A stretch of DNA of 64,000 nucleotides from Aliiroseovarius pelagivivens (GCF_900302485.1 NZ_OMOI01000002.1:62001-126000), one strand, 5' to 3'; positions 27,532 through 36,105 are shown, numbered from the stretch's first letter. The notes: generated from the sequence alone by a model not told the origin. Made by a program: numbers and translations.

Positions 27532-29327
27532 GACAGATCTCCATCAATGCGACGGGCATAGCCGCGCGGGGTAAACATACGGGGGCCTTCTCCCAGTTGA
27601 GCAAGGCGAGAGTTCGACGAGCCCACCAGCACCACGGTCAGCATGTCGACTTCATCCACCTGCAATTCGTCCAGACGGCGATAGCGGATGTTCTCGGTCG
27701 GACGGCCCAGGTTCGAGGCCAGCATGACGGGCGTATCCGCCGGGCGGTGCTTCAGCAGGATGTCGCGCGCCTCGGCCAACAGGGTGCGGCGTTTCATCGA
27801 CACCGGGTTGTAGAAGGCGATCACAAAGTCACCCTCAGCGGCGGCATGCAGACGCTTCACGATATCCTCGCGGTGGGTCAGCAGGTCCGACAGAGAAATG
27901 GCGCAGAAGTCGTGGCCCAACGGCGCGCCTGCACGGGCGGCTGCACCCTGCAGCGCGGACACACCGGGTGTGGACACAACCTCGACCCGACGCGCTGCAT
28001 CGGTCACGCCTTTTTCTTCGGTTGTGCGGTCCAGAAGTTCATAGACCAACGCGCCCATCGCATAGATGCCCGCGTCGCCCGAACAAACCAGCGCGACGTT
28101 CTTGCCCTTGCCCGCCTGTTCCAGCGCATAGCGGCAGCGATCTTCCTCGCCGCCCAGCGGGAAGTCGGATCGCGTTTTGCCAGCGGCCAGCGGGCCGATC
28201 AGATCGATATAGAGGCCATAGCCAACCAGCTCTTCTGCCTCTTGCAGAAGGTGGCTGGCTTCCGGCGTGCGCCATGTGTGTTGGCCCGGCCCGATCGACA
28301 CGATGGACAGCTTGCCACGGGTGCGACCGCGCATCTCGGTAATGGGCTCGGGTGCACGCGCGATGGCGCAAGTGGTGTTGGCGGTTTTGACCTTCTCGAC
28401 CACCAGTTCGGCGTCAGGACCAGCGACGGCCAGCGCCGCGCCTTCGGACACGCCATGACAGCCAACTTCCTCGAACACGACGTCCGAAGGGTTCGCCAGA
28501 CGCCCGGTTTCGGCTTCCAGTTCCTCCGCCGTGAACACGCGGAACGGCACGTCCAGACGACGCGCCAGATCATTCATTGCGCGCTCGTCCGCTTTCAGGT
28601 CCAGAGAGGTCACACAAGCGATGGCCTCGGGTGCGATGTTCGCAGCGGCCAGTTGTTCGGACACGTTCTGCCACAGCTCTTCCGGGTCCGCATTGCGCGC
28701 ACAGCCGACGCCCAGCGCGAAACGCTGCGGGTGGTAAGCCAGACGGGTTGGGCCGGTCTCGACCGGTGCTTCCGACACGACCAACTCGACCGAGCCGCCT
28801 GCGTCTTCGATCTCAAAGATGTTCTCGCCAGCGATGGACACGCCCGCGCCCGACAGCAATTCTGCCATCGCTTCTTTGGCGTCGCTCTGATTTGCCAGCC
28901 GATAGCCCACGGGCGGCTCATCCAGAGCCACGCCCATCGACACATCACCGGCCGTGGTCACGGCAGCGGTGGCGTTGATTCCGGATGCGATCTGCGTGGC
29001 CAGACGGTTCGCCCCGCGATGTCCGCCCAGAAGCGGCAGCACAGCGGATCCATCATCGGCCACGGCAACAACGGGAGGCTCGGCCAGTTTGTTGGCAAGG
29101 ATCGGAGCCACGGCGCGGATCAGGATGCCCGCAGCACAAACACCAACGATCGGCGTGCCCGCAGCGAACAACATCCGCACGTGATCCAGCGCGTTGGGGA
29201 AGAACGCATCGGCCTTCTCCACACGGCCCTCGCGGCCATGGACCTGCGCGCCCAACAGGGCAGCGACCTTATGGGCCAGAGCTTCACCCGAAGAGTTCAG
29301 GCAAATTACAACAGGCGTTACAGCCAT
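27528..29327 (-). CDS. cobJ: CbiG-CobJ fusion: cobalt-precorrin 5A hydrolase-like / precorrin-3B C17-methyltransferase
   Basis: 599 residues. About 1-185 match CbiG N-terminal/central parts, and 204-325 match CbiG C-terminal (CobE-like, FALGVGCARNA...). About 339-599 form CobJ, with IVSIGPGQHTWRTPEAS, CSGDAGIYAMG and VSTPGVSALQGAAARAGAPLGHDFC. CobJ methylates C17 and contracts the ring. CbiG opens the lactone in the anaerobic route. The fused form occurs in other bacteria. The start overlaps the cobI end by 10 nt, with AAGGAA inside cobI. It is unusual that a CbiG module is present while no cobG or cobZ monooxygenase is visible. Confidence 0.93.
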   Translation of the reverse strand: MAVTPVVICLNSSGEALAHKVAALLGAQVHGREGRVEKADAFFPNALDHVRMLFAAGTPIVGVCAAGILIRAVAPILANKLAEPPVVAVADDGSAVLPLLGGHRGANRLATQIASGINATAAVTTAGDVSMGVALDEPPVGYRLANQSDAKEAMAELLSGAGVSIAGENIFEIEDAGGSVELVVSEAPVETGPTRLAYHPQRFALGVGCARNADPEELWQNVSEQLAAANIAPEAIACVTSLDLKADERAMNDLARRLDVPFRVFTAEELEAETGRLANPSDVVFEEVGCHGVSEGAALAVAGPDAELVVEKVKTANTTCAIARAPEPITEMRGRTRGKLSIVSIGPGQHTWRTPEASHLLQEAEELVGYGLYIDLIGPLAAGKTRSDFPLGGEEDRCRYALEQAGKGKNVALVCSGDAGIYAMGALVYELLDRTTEEKGVTDAARRVEVVSTPGVSALQGAAARAGAPLGHDFCAISLSDLLTHREDIVKRLHAAAEGDFVIAFYNPVSMKRRTLLAEARDILLKHRPADTPVMLASNLGRPTENIRYRRLDELQVDEVDMLTVVLVGSSNSRLAQLGEGPRMFTPRGYARRIDGDLS

Positions 29328-30019
29328 GGGTCGGTTCCTTTCGCAAGCAGGATCATCGAGAAATAGGGGGCCTTTTCAGGGGCCTCGGACAGGGGCAGCA
29401 CGACTTCTTCCGGCAGGCTGGCGCGTTCCACATAGGTGGCTTTCGCGGTCAGGCCAAGGTCGTCAATCACGCTGCGGATCTTGGGCAGGTGGCGACCGAC
29501 TTTCATGATCGCCACCGACTCTGCGCCTTCGATACGCGACCGAAGCTCGACCTCGTCCAGCGGGCCGGGCAGCACAGTCAGGCGTTCGTTACGCGCGACC
29601 AAAGGCTTCTGCGCACGTGCCGCCACCGTGGTGATCGAGGTCACGCCGGGGATGATATCGCAGTCGAAGCGATCAGACAGGCGGGCAAAGAGATACATGA
29701 ACGAGCCATAGAAGAACGGGTCGCCCTCGCACAGCACCACGACATCGTCGCCAGCGGCCAAACGTTCGGCAATCTGCGCGGCACCTGCGTCATATGCGGC
29801 TTGCGCCGGGGCACGTTCGACGCTCATCGGAACGGGGATGCGGATCTCGTCCGCGTCTTCCGAAATTAGGTCGGCGGCGATTGAACGCGCAAAGCTGTCG
29901 CCCCGCTCCAGCGCCGGATAGGCCACGACCTTGGCCGCCGCGATCAGGCGCGCAGCCTTCAGCGTCATCAGCTCGGGGTCTCCCGGGCCAAGGCCGATCC
30001 CATAGAGGGTTCCGTTCAT
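29318..30019 (-). CDS. cobI: Precorrin-2 C20-methyltransferase
   Basis: 233 residues from the ATG at 30019, which overlaps the cobL stop (ATGA). An in-frame start six codons upstream is less likely. The methylase pattern is LYGIGLGPGDPELMTLKAARL, VVLCEGDPFFYGS and IIPGVTSITTVAA, typical of CobI/CbiL. It methylates C20 of precorrin-2 to give precorrin-3A, the entry step of the corrin branch from uroporphyrinogen III. Confidence 0.95.
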   Translation of the reverse strand: MNGTLYGIGLGPGDPELMTLKAARLIAAAKVVAYPALERGDSFARSIAADLISEDADEIRIPVPMSVERAPAQAAYDAGAAQIAERLAAGDDVVVLCEGDPFFYGSFMYLFARLSDRFDCDIIPGVTSITTVAARAQKPLVARNERLTVLPGPLDEVELRSRIEGAESVAIMKVGRHLPKIRSVIDDLGLTAKATYVERASLPEEVVLPLSEAPEKAPYFSMILLAKGTDPWL

Positions 30020-31215
30020 CTTTTGATCAGGCTCCATTGGGTGACAGGGCGCAGCGGCTTCCAGCCGGACAGCGACCCCAGCGCTTCAGCGCGTTCCACG
30101 GACAGTTTCACCAACTGGCCGCCGTGTTTCTTGTGCAGCGCGGTCAGGCACATTTCGCTTTCGATGGTGACCGCGTTGGCGACCAATCGACCCAGCGGGC
30201 GCAGGGCGGCCCATGCGGCGTCGAAGGTTTCTTCGGTCAGACCACCGCCAATGAAAACAGCATCGGGGGCGTCCAACCCGTCGAGCGCAGCAGGGACCAT
30301 GCCGTCGACAAGCTCCAGACGCGGCACGCCCAGCGCCAGCGCATTCGCAGCCGCCATAGCGCGGCGTTCAGGCTTGGGTTCGATCCCAATAGCGCGGGCA
30401 TAGCGCGCGCCACGCATCCATTCGACGGCGACCGAGCCACAGCCGGTCCCAATATCCCACAGCAAAGCGCCGCGCATCGGCATAAGTTTTGCCAAAGTGA
30501 TCGCCCGGACCTCTTGCTTGGTCATGGTGCCGTCGGATTGGAACAGCTCGTCCGCCAGACCCGGCACGCGCGGCAGAAGCGCGGCGTCGGGCGCGGCAAC
30601 ACAGTCCACCGCCAGCGTGTTGAATTCTGGCACTTCATGGTCCCAGCTTTCCGCCAGCCCGTCAAAGCGCGCTTCTTTGTCGCCACCCATATGTGCCAGC
30701 ACAGTCATAGGGGATTTGCCAAAGCCACGCTCGGTCAGGAAAGTCGCGATCTGGCCGGGGGTCTCGGCCCCGGTGGTCAGCACCAAAAGCCGCGCGTCGG
30801 GCTGGATGAAGGCAATCATCTGCTCGACCGGGCGGCCATGTACAGTCAGCGTTTCAAGGTCCGCCATCGACCACCCCATCCGGGCCGCGGCCAGTTGGAA
30901 CGCGCCGACTTGCGGATGGAAAACAATCTGGGACGCATCGAAATGACGGCCAATTTTGGCCCCGACCGAGAACCACAATGGATCCCCCGTCGCCAGAACC
31001 GCCACACGCTTGCCGCGCCGGGTTTCCAGTTCCGAGATCAAGTTGTCAAAGGGCGAGGGCCACGCAAGGCGTTCAGCCTGCGTGTCCAGCATCTCGTGAT
31101 GGCGCTTCCCGCCCACGATGACCTCGGCCGCATCCAGAACCGCGCGGGTTGCCGGGGCCAGCCCGTCCACACCGTCTTCGCCGATGCCAATGATATGCAG
31201 CCAAGGTTGGGTCAT
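30016..31215 (-). CDS. cobL: Precorrin-6Y C5,15-methyltransferase (decarboxylating)
   Basis: 399 residues from the ATG at 31215, preceded by GGAGGA and overlapping the cobH stop (ATGA). The in-frame upstream extension is only cobH read out of frame. The N-terminal CbiE-like methylase (IIGIGEDGVDGLAP, ATGDPLWFSVG) is joined to the C-terminal CbiT-like decarboxylase/methylase with the SAM motif LLWDIGTGCGSVAVEW. It methylates C5 and C15 and removes the acetate carboxyl at C12. Confidence 0.95.
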   Translation of the reverse strand: MTQPWLHIIGIGEDGVDGLAPATRAVLDAAEVIVGGKRHHEMLDTQAERLAWPSPFDNLISELETRRGKRVAVLATGDPLWFSVGAKIGRHFDASQIVFHPQVGAFQLAAARMGWSMADLETLTVHGRPVEQMIAFIQPDARLLVLTTGAETPGQIATFLTERGFGKSPMTVLAHMGGDKEARFDGLAESWDHEVPEFNTLAVDCVAAPDAALLPRVPGLADELFQSDGTMTKQEVRAITLAKLMPMRGALLWDIGTGCGSVAVEWMRGARYARAIGIEPKPERRAMAAANALALGVPRLELVDGMVPAALDGLDAPDAVFIGGGLTEETFDAAWAALRPLGRLVANAVTIESEMCLTALHKKHGGQLVKLSVERAEALGSLSGWKPLRPVTQWSLIKR

Positions 31216-31868
31216 GCGTTTTCCTCCGGTAGCCCCGCTGCCAAAGCGTTCACAGCGGCCGAGGCAATGGCCGAGCCACCACGCCGTCCGCGAAGGGCGA
31301 CGAACTCGCAGCCGCGCGGGTTGTTTGCCAGTTCCGCTTTGCTTTCGGCAGCCCCCACGAAGCCCACTGGGAAGCCGAGGATCACCGCTGGTTTCGGCCC
31401 GCCCGCGTCGATCAGTTCGAGCAGGTGAAAAAGCGCGGTGGGCGCATTGCCAACGGCGACCACTGCGCCGTCCAGCTTGTCCGCCCACAGCTCGACCGCA
31501 GCGGCAGACCGTGTGTTGCCGATCTCTTTCGCCAGCGGGGACGTGCGGGGGTCGTTCAGGGTGACGATCACCTCGTTCTCGGCAGGCAGATAGCGGCGGA
31601 TGATCCCCGCGCCCACCATCTCGCAGTCGCAAAAGACGGGTGCGCCGGATTTCAACGCTGCATGTCCGACCTGATAGGCGTTTTCCGAGAACGCCAGACG
31701 ATCCGCAACCTCGACCATGCCGCAGGCGTGGATCACGCGGGTGGCAAGGGCAGCCATGCCACCGGGGAACCGCTCCAACCGTGCTTCGCGGCGCAGGGTC
31801 GCGAAGCTTTCGGCATAGATCGCCATTGGGTCGCGTTCATAGCGCAGAGGAGGTCGGCCCGTGCTCAT
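31212..31868 (-). CDS. cobH: Precorrin-8X methylmutase
   Basis: 218 residues. The catalytic His lies in RVIHACGMVEV near residue 47. Family segments SGAPVFCDCEMVGAGI, NAPTALFHLLE and GFPVGFVGAAESK are all present. The enzyme moves the methyl group from C11 to C12 to form hydrogenobyrinic acid. The start overlaps the cbiX stop (ATGA). Confidence 0.96.
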   Translation of the reverse strand: MSTGRPPLRYERDPMAIYAESFATLRREARLERFPGGMAALATRVIHACGMVEVADRLAFSENAYQVGHAALKSGAPVFCDCEMVGAGIIRRYLPAENEVIVTLNDPRTSPLAKEIGNTRSAAAVELWADKLDGAVVAVGNAPTALFHLLELIDAGGPKPAVILGFPVGFVGAAESKAELANNPRGCEFVALRGRRGGSAIASAAVNALAAGLPEENA

Positions 31869-33097
31869 TTCGAGCGCGCCGATTCCGGGCCATGCGGGTG
31901 TTTCGCATGGGGGTATTCCGCGTGCACATGATCGTGGTCATGATCATGGTGATGATGGTGGTGCCCATGATCGTGATCGTGGCCGTGGTCATGGCTGTGA
32001 TCGTGGTGGTGGTGCCCCATGTGCAGACGGCATTCGCCTGTGCAGAAGGTGTCACACAGTTTGCAATCCGCCACGTTCGAGCCGGGCGCGGATGCCCCCT
32101 GCCCTTCGACGTGGTGGTGGTGGCTTTCCTGAACGGCGCCGACCTCGGCTTCAAAGCCCAGAACTTCCACGCGGTATTTGCACATCACGCAAGTGGGCGG
32201 CGGGACATCTGCGAAAGCGGGGTGCTTCTCGCGATCCTCGACCGAAATGGTTTTCTCTTCACCGCCATCCATCGCCAGAACCTGCGTGCGATAGCCACAA
32301 GTGCCACAGTTTGGCGGACGCACGTCGCCCAGCTGCTCGGTCACGCGCTCGGCGAAGGTTTCCAGGACTTTCGGGTGATCGTTCAGATAGCCCGCTTTGA
32401 CAAAATGAATGTCCGGGTTTTCGGCAGCCACCTTATCAGTGAAGCCATAGATCCGGTCGATCAAGATGCCGCTGAACAGGAAATACGGGAACACGATGAC
32501 GCGCTTATAGCCCAGCTTGGTCACGTGGTTCAGGCAGGGTTCCACCAGAGGGAATGTCACGCCGGAATAGCCCACTTCCAGCCAGCCAAAGCCCATGCCT
32601 TCTTGCAACAGACGCGCCACTTTGGCGACGTTGCCGTTGGCATCGGGGTCGGACGCACCTCGTCCAATCACAACTAGGCAGGTTTCTTCCAGCGGCACCT
32701 CGCCCTTTTCGGCGTTAGCAGCTTCGACAGCTTCCTGAATGCGTGCACCCGCGGCGGCGATCATCTTGGGATCCACGCCCAGCTCGCGCCCATAGGTCAC
32801 GTCGATCCCATGCTTTTCAGCATAGGAATTCAGAACCGTTGGGATGTCGTTCTTGGTGTGCATCGCGGCGAACAGCATGCCGGGTACGGCCAGAATGCGG
32901 TCACAGCCAGCTTCGCGCAGTCGGTCCAGACCGTCGCGGATAACCGGGTTGGCAAACTCCAGATAGCCATAGTCGGTCATCCAGTCGTCCGGGAAATACG
33001 CCGGAAGCTTTTCCGCTAGGACCGCGAACTGGTCCACGGCATCCTGGCTACGCGAGCCATGCCCGCAGATCATCACACCAATTTTCGACACGTTCAC
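31865..33097 (-). CDS. cbiX: CbiX-type sirohydrochlorin chelatase with Cys-rich and His-rich C-terminus
   Basis: 410 residues starting with GTG at 33097 (GTGA overlap with the upstream stop). Two class II chelatase repeats occupy about 5-260, with candidate metal-site His13 (ICGHGSRS) and His80 (FAAMHTKND). The C-terminal part has eight cysteines (264, 267, 303, 306, 345, 348, 352, 356), suggesting an Fe-S or Zn site. A tail of alternating His/Asp runs from about 362 to 402. CbiX inserts cobalt into sirohydrochlorin. The His tail probably stores or buffers metal. A ferrochelatase role for siroheme is an alternative. The operon position favours cobalamin. Confidence 0.9.
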   Translation of the reverse strand: MNVSKIGVMICGHGSRSQDAVDQFAVLAEKLPAYFPDDWMTDYGYLEFANPVIRDGLDRLREAGCDRILAVPGMLFAAMHTKNDIPTVLNSYAEKHGIDVTYGRELGVDPKMIAAAGARIQEAVEAANAEKGEVPLEETCLVVIGRGASDPDANGNVAKVARLLQEGMGFGWLEVGYSGVTFPLVEPCLNHVTKLGYKRVIVFPYFLFSGILIDRIYGFTDKVAAENPDIHFVKAGYLNDHPKVLETFAERVTEQLGDVRPPNCGTCGYRTQVLAMDGGEEKTISVEDREKHPAFADVPPPTCVMCKYRVEVLGFEAEVGAVQESHHHHVEGQGASAPGSNVADCKLCDTFCTGECRLHMGHHHHDHSHDHGHDHDHGHHHHHHDHDHDHVHAEYPHAKHPHGPESARSK

Positions 33098-33321
33098 GCC
33101 TCCTGCGGCTCTTCGTTTACGCCTTCTGCCTCAAGCTCTTCAGCGTCAGCATCTTTCCCCTTTTGGCCCTTCAGTGCCGCCCAAAGGCCAATGCCAGCTG
33201 CCAGACCAATCAGGATGATTGCCCCGATATGGTCGTGTCCTGCGACGTCTCCGATATGACTGGGGTGGGCAATGGCCGGACCGGCCAGAAGGCCAAGAAC
33301 TACAAGAGCAAAACGGGTCAT
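33094..33321 (-). CDS. Small exported/membrane protein heading the cob operon
   Basis: 75 residues from the ATG at 33321, with AAGGA correctly placed. The N-terminal signal-like helix MTRFALVVLGLLAGPAIA is followed by a short His-bearing segment HPSHIGDVAGHDH, a second helix IGAIILIGLAAGIGLWAAL and an acidic tail. The His residues just after the signal could bind Co2+ or Ni2+ in the periplasm. It is coupled to cbiX (GTGA). I do not recognise a named family. It may be a small partner of cobalt uptake, which is inference from position and composition. Confidence 0.78.
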   Translation of the reverse strand: MTRFALVVLGLLAGPAIAHPSHIGDVAGHDHIGAIILIGLAAGIGLWAALKGQKGKDADAEELEAEGVNEEPQEA

Positions 33322-33351
33322 GCGGCATCCTTTCACGCATAAAGCGGGCGC

Positions 33352-33368
33352 AAAGAGGTTGCCTCTTT
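33352..33368. other. Hairpin in the cob operon leader
   Basis: Perfect inverted repeat AAAGAGG-TTG-CCTCTTT lies 31 nt upstream of the first cob operon start codon. It is not followed by a strong T run on either strand, so it may be a leader structure or a weak terminator. The leader has no cobalamin-riboswitch signature. Confidence 0.5.
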
Positions 33369-33452
33369 CGTTCTACGACGCTGCGTCTGATCCCCTATCT
33401 GGGTCGATCGTCAACAGCCAACCTCTCTGGCCCTATGGGCTTCGTTGGGTTT

Positions 33453-33481
33453 TCTATAGAAAGCGTATGGGATGGGCGCAA
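33453..33481 (-). promoter_or_regulatory. Candidate sigma70-type promoter of the cob operon
   Basis: On the minus strand, -35 TTGCGC (33481-33476) and -10 TATAGA (33458-33453) are separated by 17 bp. This is about 130 nt upstream of the first gene's ATG at 33321. No other promoter of this quality is seen in the 227 bp between this operon and the DsbD-like gene. Confidence 0.45.
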
Positions 33482-33548
33482 TGGGAAAGACGGCACGGAA
33501 GGGCCGATTGGCGACATTCAGGGGCAGGTTTTACGGATCAAGGGGGCG

Positions 33549-34376
33549 CTAGCCGCCCGTGCAGCCGCGAATGTCCACGCCACGCCCGGCCGCCAGAACG
33601 GTCAGGCGCACATCCGAACGGTTCAGCAAGAACGGTTTTCCCGAGGTCGGAACAAGCTCGGCCACGGTGGTCAAAACCCTGCCGTTGCGCTGTGTCGACA
33701 AGGTGTTCACCCACAGTGACGGGTCTGCGGTTTCCACCACCACGACCTCGCCCCGACCAACGCGTGGCATGTCGATTGTCGCGGTCAGACGCAGCCCATC
33801 CGCGATCGGCTCGACCTGACAGATGGCTTTGCGCAGTCCGGCCTCGGCAGCCGTGTCGGGACGCGCCTTCAGCGCCCGCTTGATCGGCCGTGCGGCTTTG
33901 GTGGCCTCGACGGGCAGCGTGACCGAGATCTCGGCGTCCATCGGCATGCACACATCCTTGCACACCCCAAGGTTCACCTTGCCGGTCAAGGTAATGGGTT
34001 CACCCGCTTGGCTGGGCGTCAGGCTCATCGGCAGAACCAGTTCCTGCGAATAGCCAATGGTCTGCATCCCGGACGTCTCGAACACCTCGGGCACAGGCCA
34101 ATGGAAGGTCACACCCGTCAGATTGCCCGATCCGCGCCAGTCAAGACTTGGGGGGATACCGGCCTCTCCGGGGCTGCGCCAATAGGTTTTCCACCCATCC
34201 GCCAGCCGCACCCGAAGCGCCGCCATATGGTTGCCAGACGCGTCGCGCCATCCCGGCAGAACGTCGATCTGCGCCACATCCTCGAGCGACGGCGGGAGGT
34301 CCGATTGAGCCGATGCCGGAGACACCAGCGACATGGCCCCAAGGCAGACGGCAAGGAAGGCGTGTTTCATCTTCAT
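33549..34376 (-). CDS. Periplasmic DsbD-alpha-like (protein-disulfide reductase N-domain) protein
   Basis: 275 residues from the ATG at 34376. An ATG two codons in is equally possible, and the Shine-Dalgarno is weak. The signal peptide ends around SPASA. The body resembles the N-terminal immunoglobulin-like domain of DsbD/ScsB: LADGWKTYWRSPGEAGIPPSLDW, then a Cys pair in NLGVCKDVCMPM. No transmembrane DsbD core follows, so this is a stand-alone periplasmic domain. It probably relays electrons or binds a redox partner. It is divergent from yqgE. Confidence 0.75.
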   Translation of the reverse strand: MKMKHAFLAVCLGAMSLVSPASAQSDLPPSLEDVAQIDVLPGWRDASGNHMAALRVRLADGWKTYWRSPGEAGIPPSLDWRGSGNLTGVTFHWPVPEVFETSGMQTIGYSQELVLPMSLTPSQAGEPITLTGKVNLGVCKDVCMPMDAEISVTLPVEATKAARPIKRALKARPDTAAEAGLRKAICQVEPIADGLRLTATIDMPRVGRGEVVVVETADPSLWVNTLSTQRNGRVLTTVAELVPTSGKPFLLNRSDVRLTVLAAGRGVDIRGCTGG

Positions 34377-34479
34377 GCCCAAATACATAAGCGGCAAATC
34401 GCACATGTAAAATCACAAATTCCGGATAAGTTGTGACCAGCCCTTGCAATGCGTCGGTCAGACCGCTTTTCTATTAAGT

Positions 34480-35058
34480 ATGAGCGACACGAATAACACC
34501 GAAATGAACCTCAGCGGTAAGCTGTTGATTGCCATGCCAGGCATGGGGGATCCGCGGTTCGAAAAATCCGTGGTTTTCATGTGCGCCCATTCTCCGGAAG
34601 GCGCGATGGGTCTGATCGTGAACAAGCCGTCAGCCGAGCTGTCATTGGGCGATGTGCTGGCACAGCTGGATATAGACGCAAGCTCGATCACCAAGGCGGG
34701 CAAAGTGTTTTTCGGTGGGCCGGTGGAGGGTGGACGTGGGTTTGTTCTGCACTCGGGCGAATACAACAACGACGATTCGACCTTGCGCGTGGATGAAGTG
34801 TTCTCGATGACTGCCACCCGCGACATTCTTGAAGCGATGGCCCATGGCGAAGGCCCGGAAGAGGCGTTGGCCGCATTGGGTTATGCCGGATGGTCACCGG
34901 GGCAGATCGAAGACGAGATTCAGCAAAACGCGTGGCTGACCTGCGACGCCGAGAAAGCGATTGTCTTTGCTGCCGATGATGACAGCAAATGGACTGCTGC
35001 GCTGGCCAAACTTGGCGTGGATCCACTGCTTTTGTCAGCCGAGGGTGGCCACGCTTAA
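34480..35058 (+). CDS. YqgE/AlgH family protein (UPF0301)
   Basis: 192 residues from the ATG at 34480. An internal ATG at 34504 is an alternative. Family motifs: LSGKLLIAMPGMGDPRFEKSVVFMCAHSPEGAMGLIVNKP, then FFGGPVEGGRGFVLH and a C-terminal GYAGWSPGQIEDEIQQNAWL. It is a conserved cytoplasmic protein annotated as a transcriptional regulator from AlgH genetics, though the fold does not look DNA-binding. It is convergent with the threonylcarbamoyl-AMP synthase gene (4 nt overlap). Confidence 0.93.
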   Translation: MSDTNNTEMNLSGKLLIAMPGMGDPRFEKSVVFMCAHSPEGAMGLIVNKPSAELSLGDVLAQLDIDASSITKAGKVFFGGPVEGGRGFVLHSGEYNNDDSTLRVDEVFSMTATRDILEAMAHGEGPEEALAALGYAGWSPGQIEDEIQQNAWLTCDAEKAIVFAADDDSKWTAALAKLGVDPLLLSAEGGHA

Positions 35059-36011
35059 TCGCGCGGAGCCGCCGCACGGCGCAATCGATCATTGATCGCG
35101 CGACCAAGCCCATGATCCGGAATGGGTGACACCGCAATCGGCGCCTCCCCGTCAGCATCCAGCTTATGCAGATAGCCAAACAGGTTCGCCGCGGCTTCGA
35201 CCAGATCACCAGACGGCGACAAGTTCAGCGTGGCCTCGACCGCTCCGAAGCCCAAAAGACGTTCGCCGGGGGCAACAGTGTCCGCATTCAGCCGCATCCG
35301 TGCATTCGGCGCATAGTGCGAGGTCAACTGACCCGGCGCGTTGATCGCCGCATCCTGACCGCGCGTGGCCATAGGGCCGCCCAATGCAGCCTCGAGCGCT
35401 TCGACCGGCAGACCTCCGGGGCGCAGCAATGTAGGTTCAGGATCCAGCCCGACAATGGTGCTTTCCAGCCCGACACCACAGGGACCGCCGTCCAGCACGG
35501 CTTCGATCCGGCCCGACAACCCGTCCAGCACATGCTGCGCGGTCGAGGGGCTGATCCGTCCCGAGGGATTGGCCGATGGTGCGGCGACGGGTACGCCAGC
35601 AGCCTCCAAAAGCTGTTGCGCCAGCGGATGCGCGGGCACGCGGATTGCCACCGTGGGCAACCCAGCAGACACCAGTGCAGACAAAGGTCCATCCGGCTTC
35701 AGCGGTAAGACGAGTGTCAGCGGCCCCGGCCAGAACGCCAGCGCCAGATCACGCGCGACGCCAGACAGCTCGGCATATTCTGCCACCGCATCGACCGAGG
35801 GCAAATGCACGATCAAAGGATTAAAATGCGGTCGGCCCTTGGCTTCGAATATCCGTGCAACTGCCCGATCATCCGTCGCGTTCGCTCCAAGGCCATAGAC
35901 AGTCTCGGTCGGGAAGGACACCAAAGCCCCCGAGCGCAACAGATCTGCCGCGCGGGAAATTCCCCCTGCGTCGTCCTGCAAATGCTCGGTTTTCAATTCG
36001 CGCTCGGCCAT
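35055..36011 (-). CDS. L-threonylcarbamoyladenylate synthase (long Sua5/YwlC type)
   Basis: 318 residues from the ATG at 36011. A TTG at 36038 is an alternative. The N-terminal YrdC domain shows ALVSFPTETVYGLGANA, KGRPHFNPLIVH and PSANPSGRISPS. A C-terminal Sua5 domain follows a linker (QLTSHYAPNARMRL). It makes threonylcarbamoyl-AMP for the universal t6A37 modification of tRNAs reading ANN codons. It is functionally linked to trmO at 46176, which methylates t6A. Confidence 0.94.
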   Translation of the reverse strand: MAERELKTEHLQDDAGGISRAADLLRSGALVSFPTETVYGLGANATDDRAVARIFEAKGRPHFNPLIVHLPSVDAVAEYAELSGVARDLALAFWPGPLTLVLPLKPDGPLSALVSAGLPTVAIRVPAHPLAQQLLEAAGVPVAAPSANPSGRISPSTAQHVLDGLSGRIEAVLDGGPCGVGLESTIVGLDPEPTLLRPGGLPVEALEAALGGPMATRGQDAAINAPGQLTSHYAPNARMRLNADTVAPGERLLGFGAVEATLNLSPSGDLVEAAANLFGYLHKLDADGEAPIAVSPIPDHGLGRAINDRLRRAAAPRD

Positions 36012-36105
36012 GACGCTGCGTTTTCCTTTGCCCTTCAAATGACCTTCGGTAAGGGATCATCAAAGCCCTGTTAAGGGTCAATGCCCATGAAGCCAAGGAT
36101 CGAAC

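Noticed and set aside
27597..29366. 589-codon open frame antisense to the cbiG-cobJ gene
   Set aside because: Shadow of the coding strand. The minus-strand protein has complete CbiG and CobJ motifs.
30016..31632. Longer cobL frame starting inside cobH
   Set aside because: The extra 139 residues are Arg-rich out-of-frame cobH. ATG at 31215 has GGAGGA and a 4 nt overlap typical of this operon.
31910..32030. Repetitive GTG/ATG stretch as a possible microsatellite
   Set aside because: It encodes the His/Asp tail of CbiX in frame.
33322..33548. Possible cobalamin riboswitch before the corrin operon
   Set aside because: Read on the minus strand, the region lacks the B12 box, GCCACTG and GGGAAT elements. 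Only a simple hairpin and a promoter-like sequence are present.
33482..33548. Short plus-strand frame starting ATGGGAAAGACG upstream of the DsbD-like gene end
   Set aside because: It runs antisense into a supported gene, has no clear ribosome-binding site and no recognisable product.
34549..34575. GGTTCGAAAAATCC resembling a tRNA T-loop
   Set aside because: It lies inside the yqgE/algH coding sequence and no acceptor, D or anticodon stems surround it.
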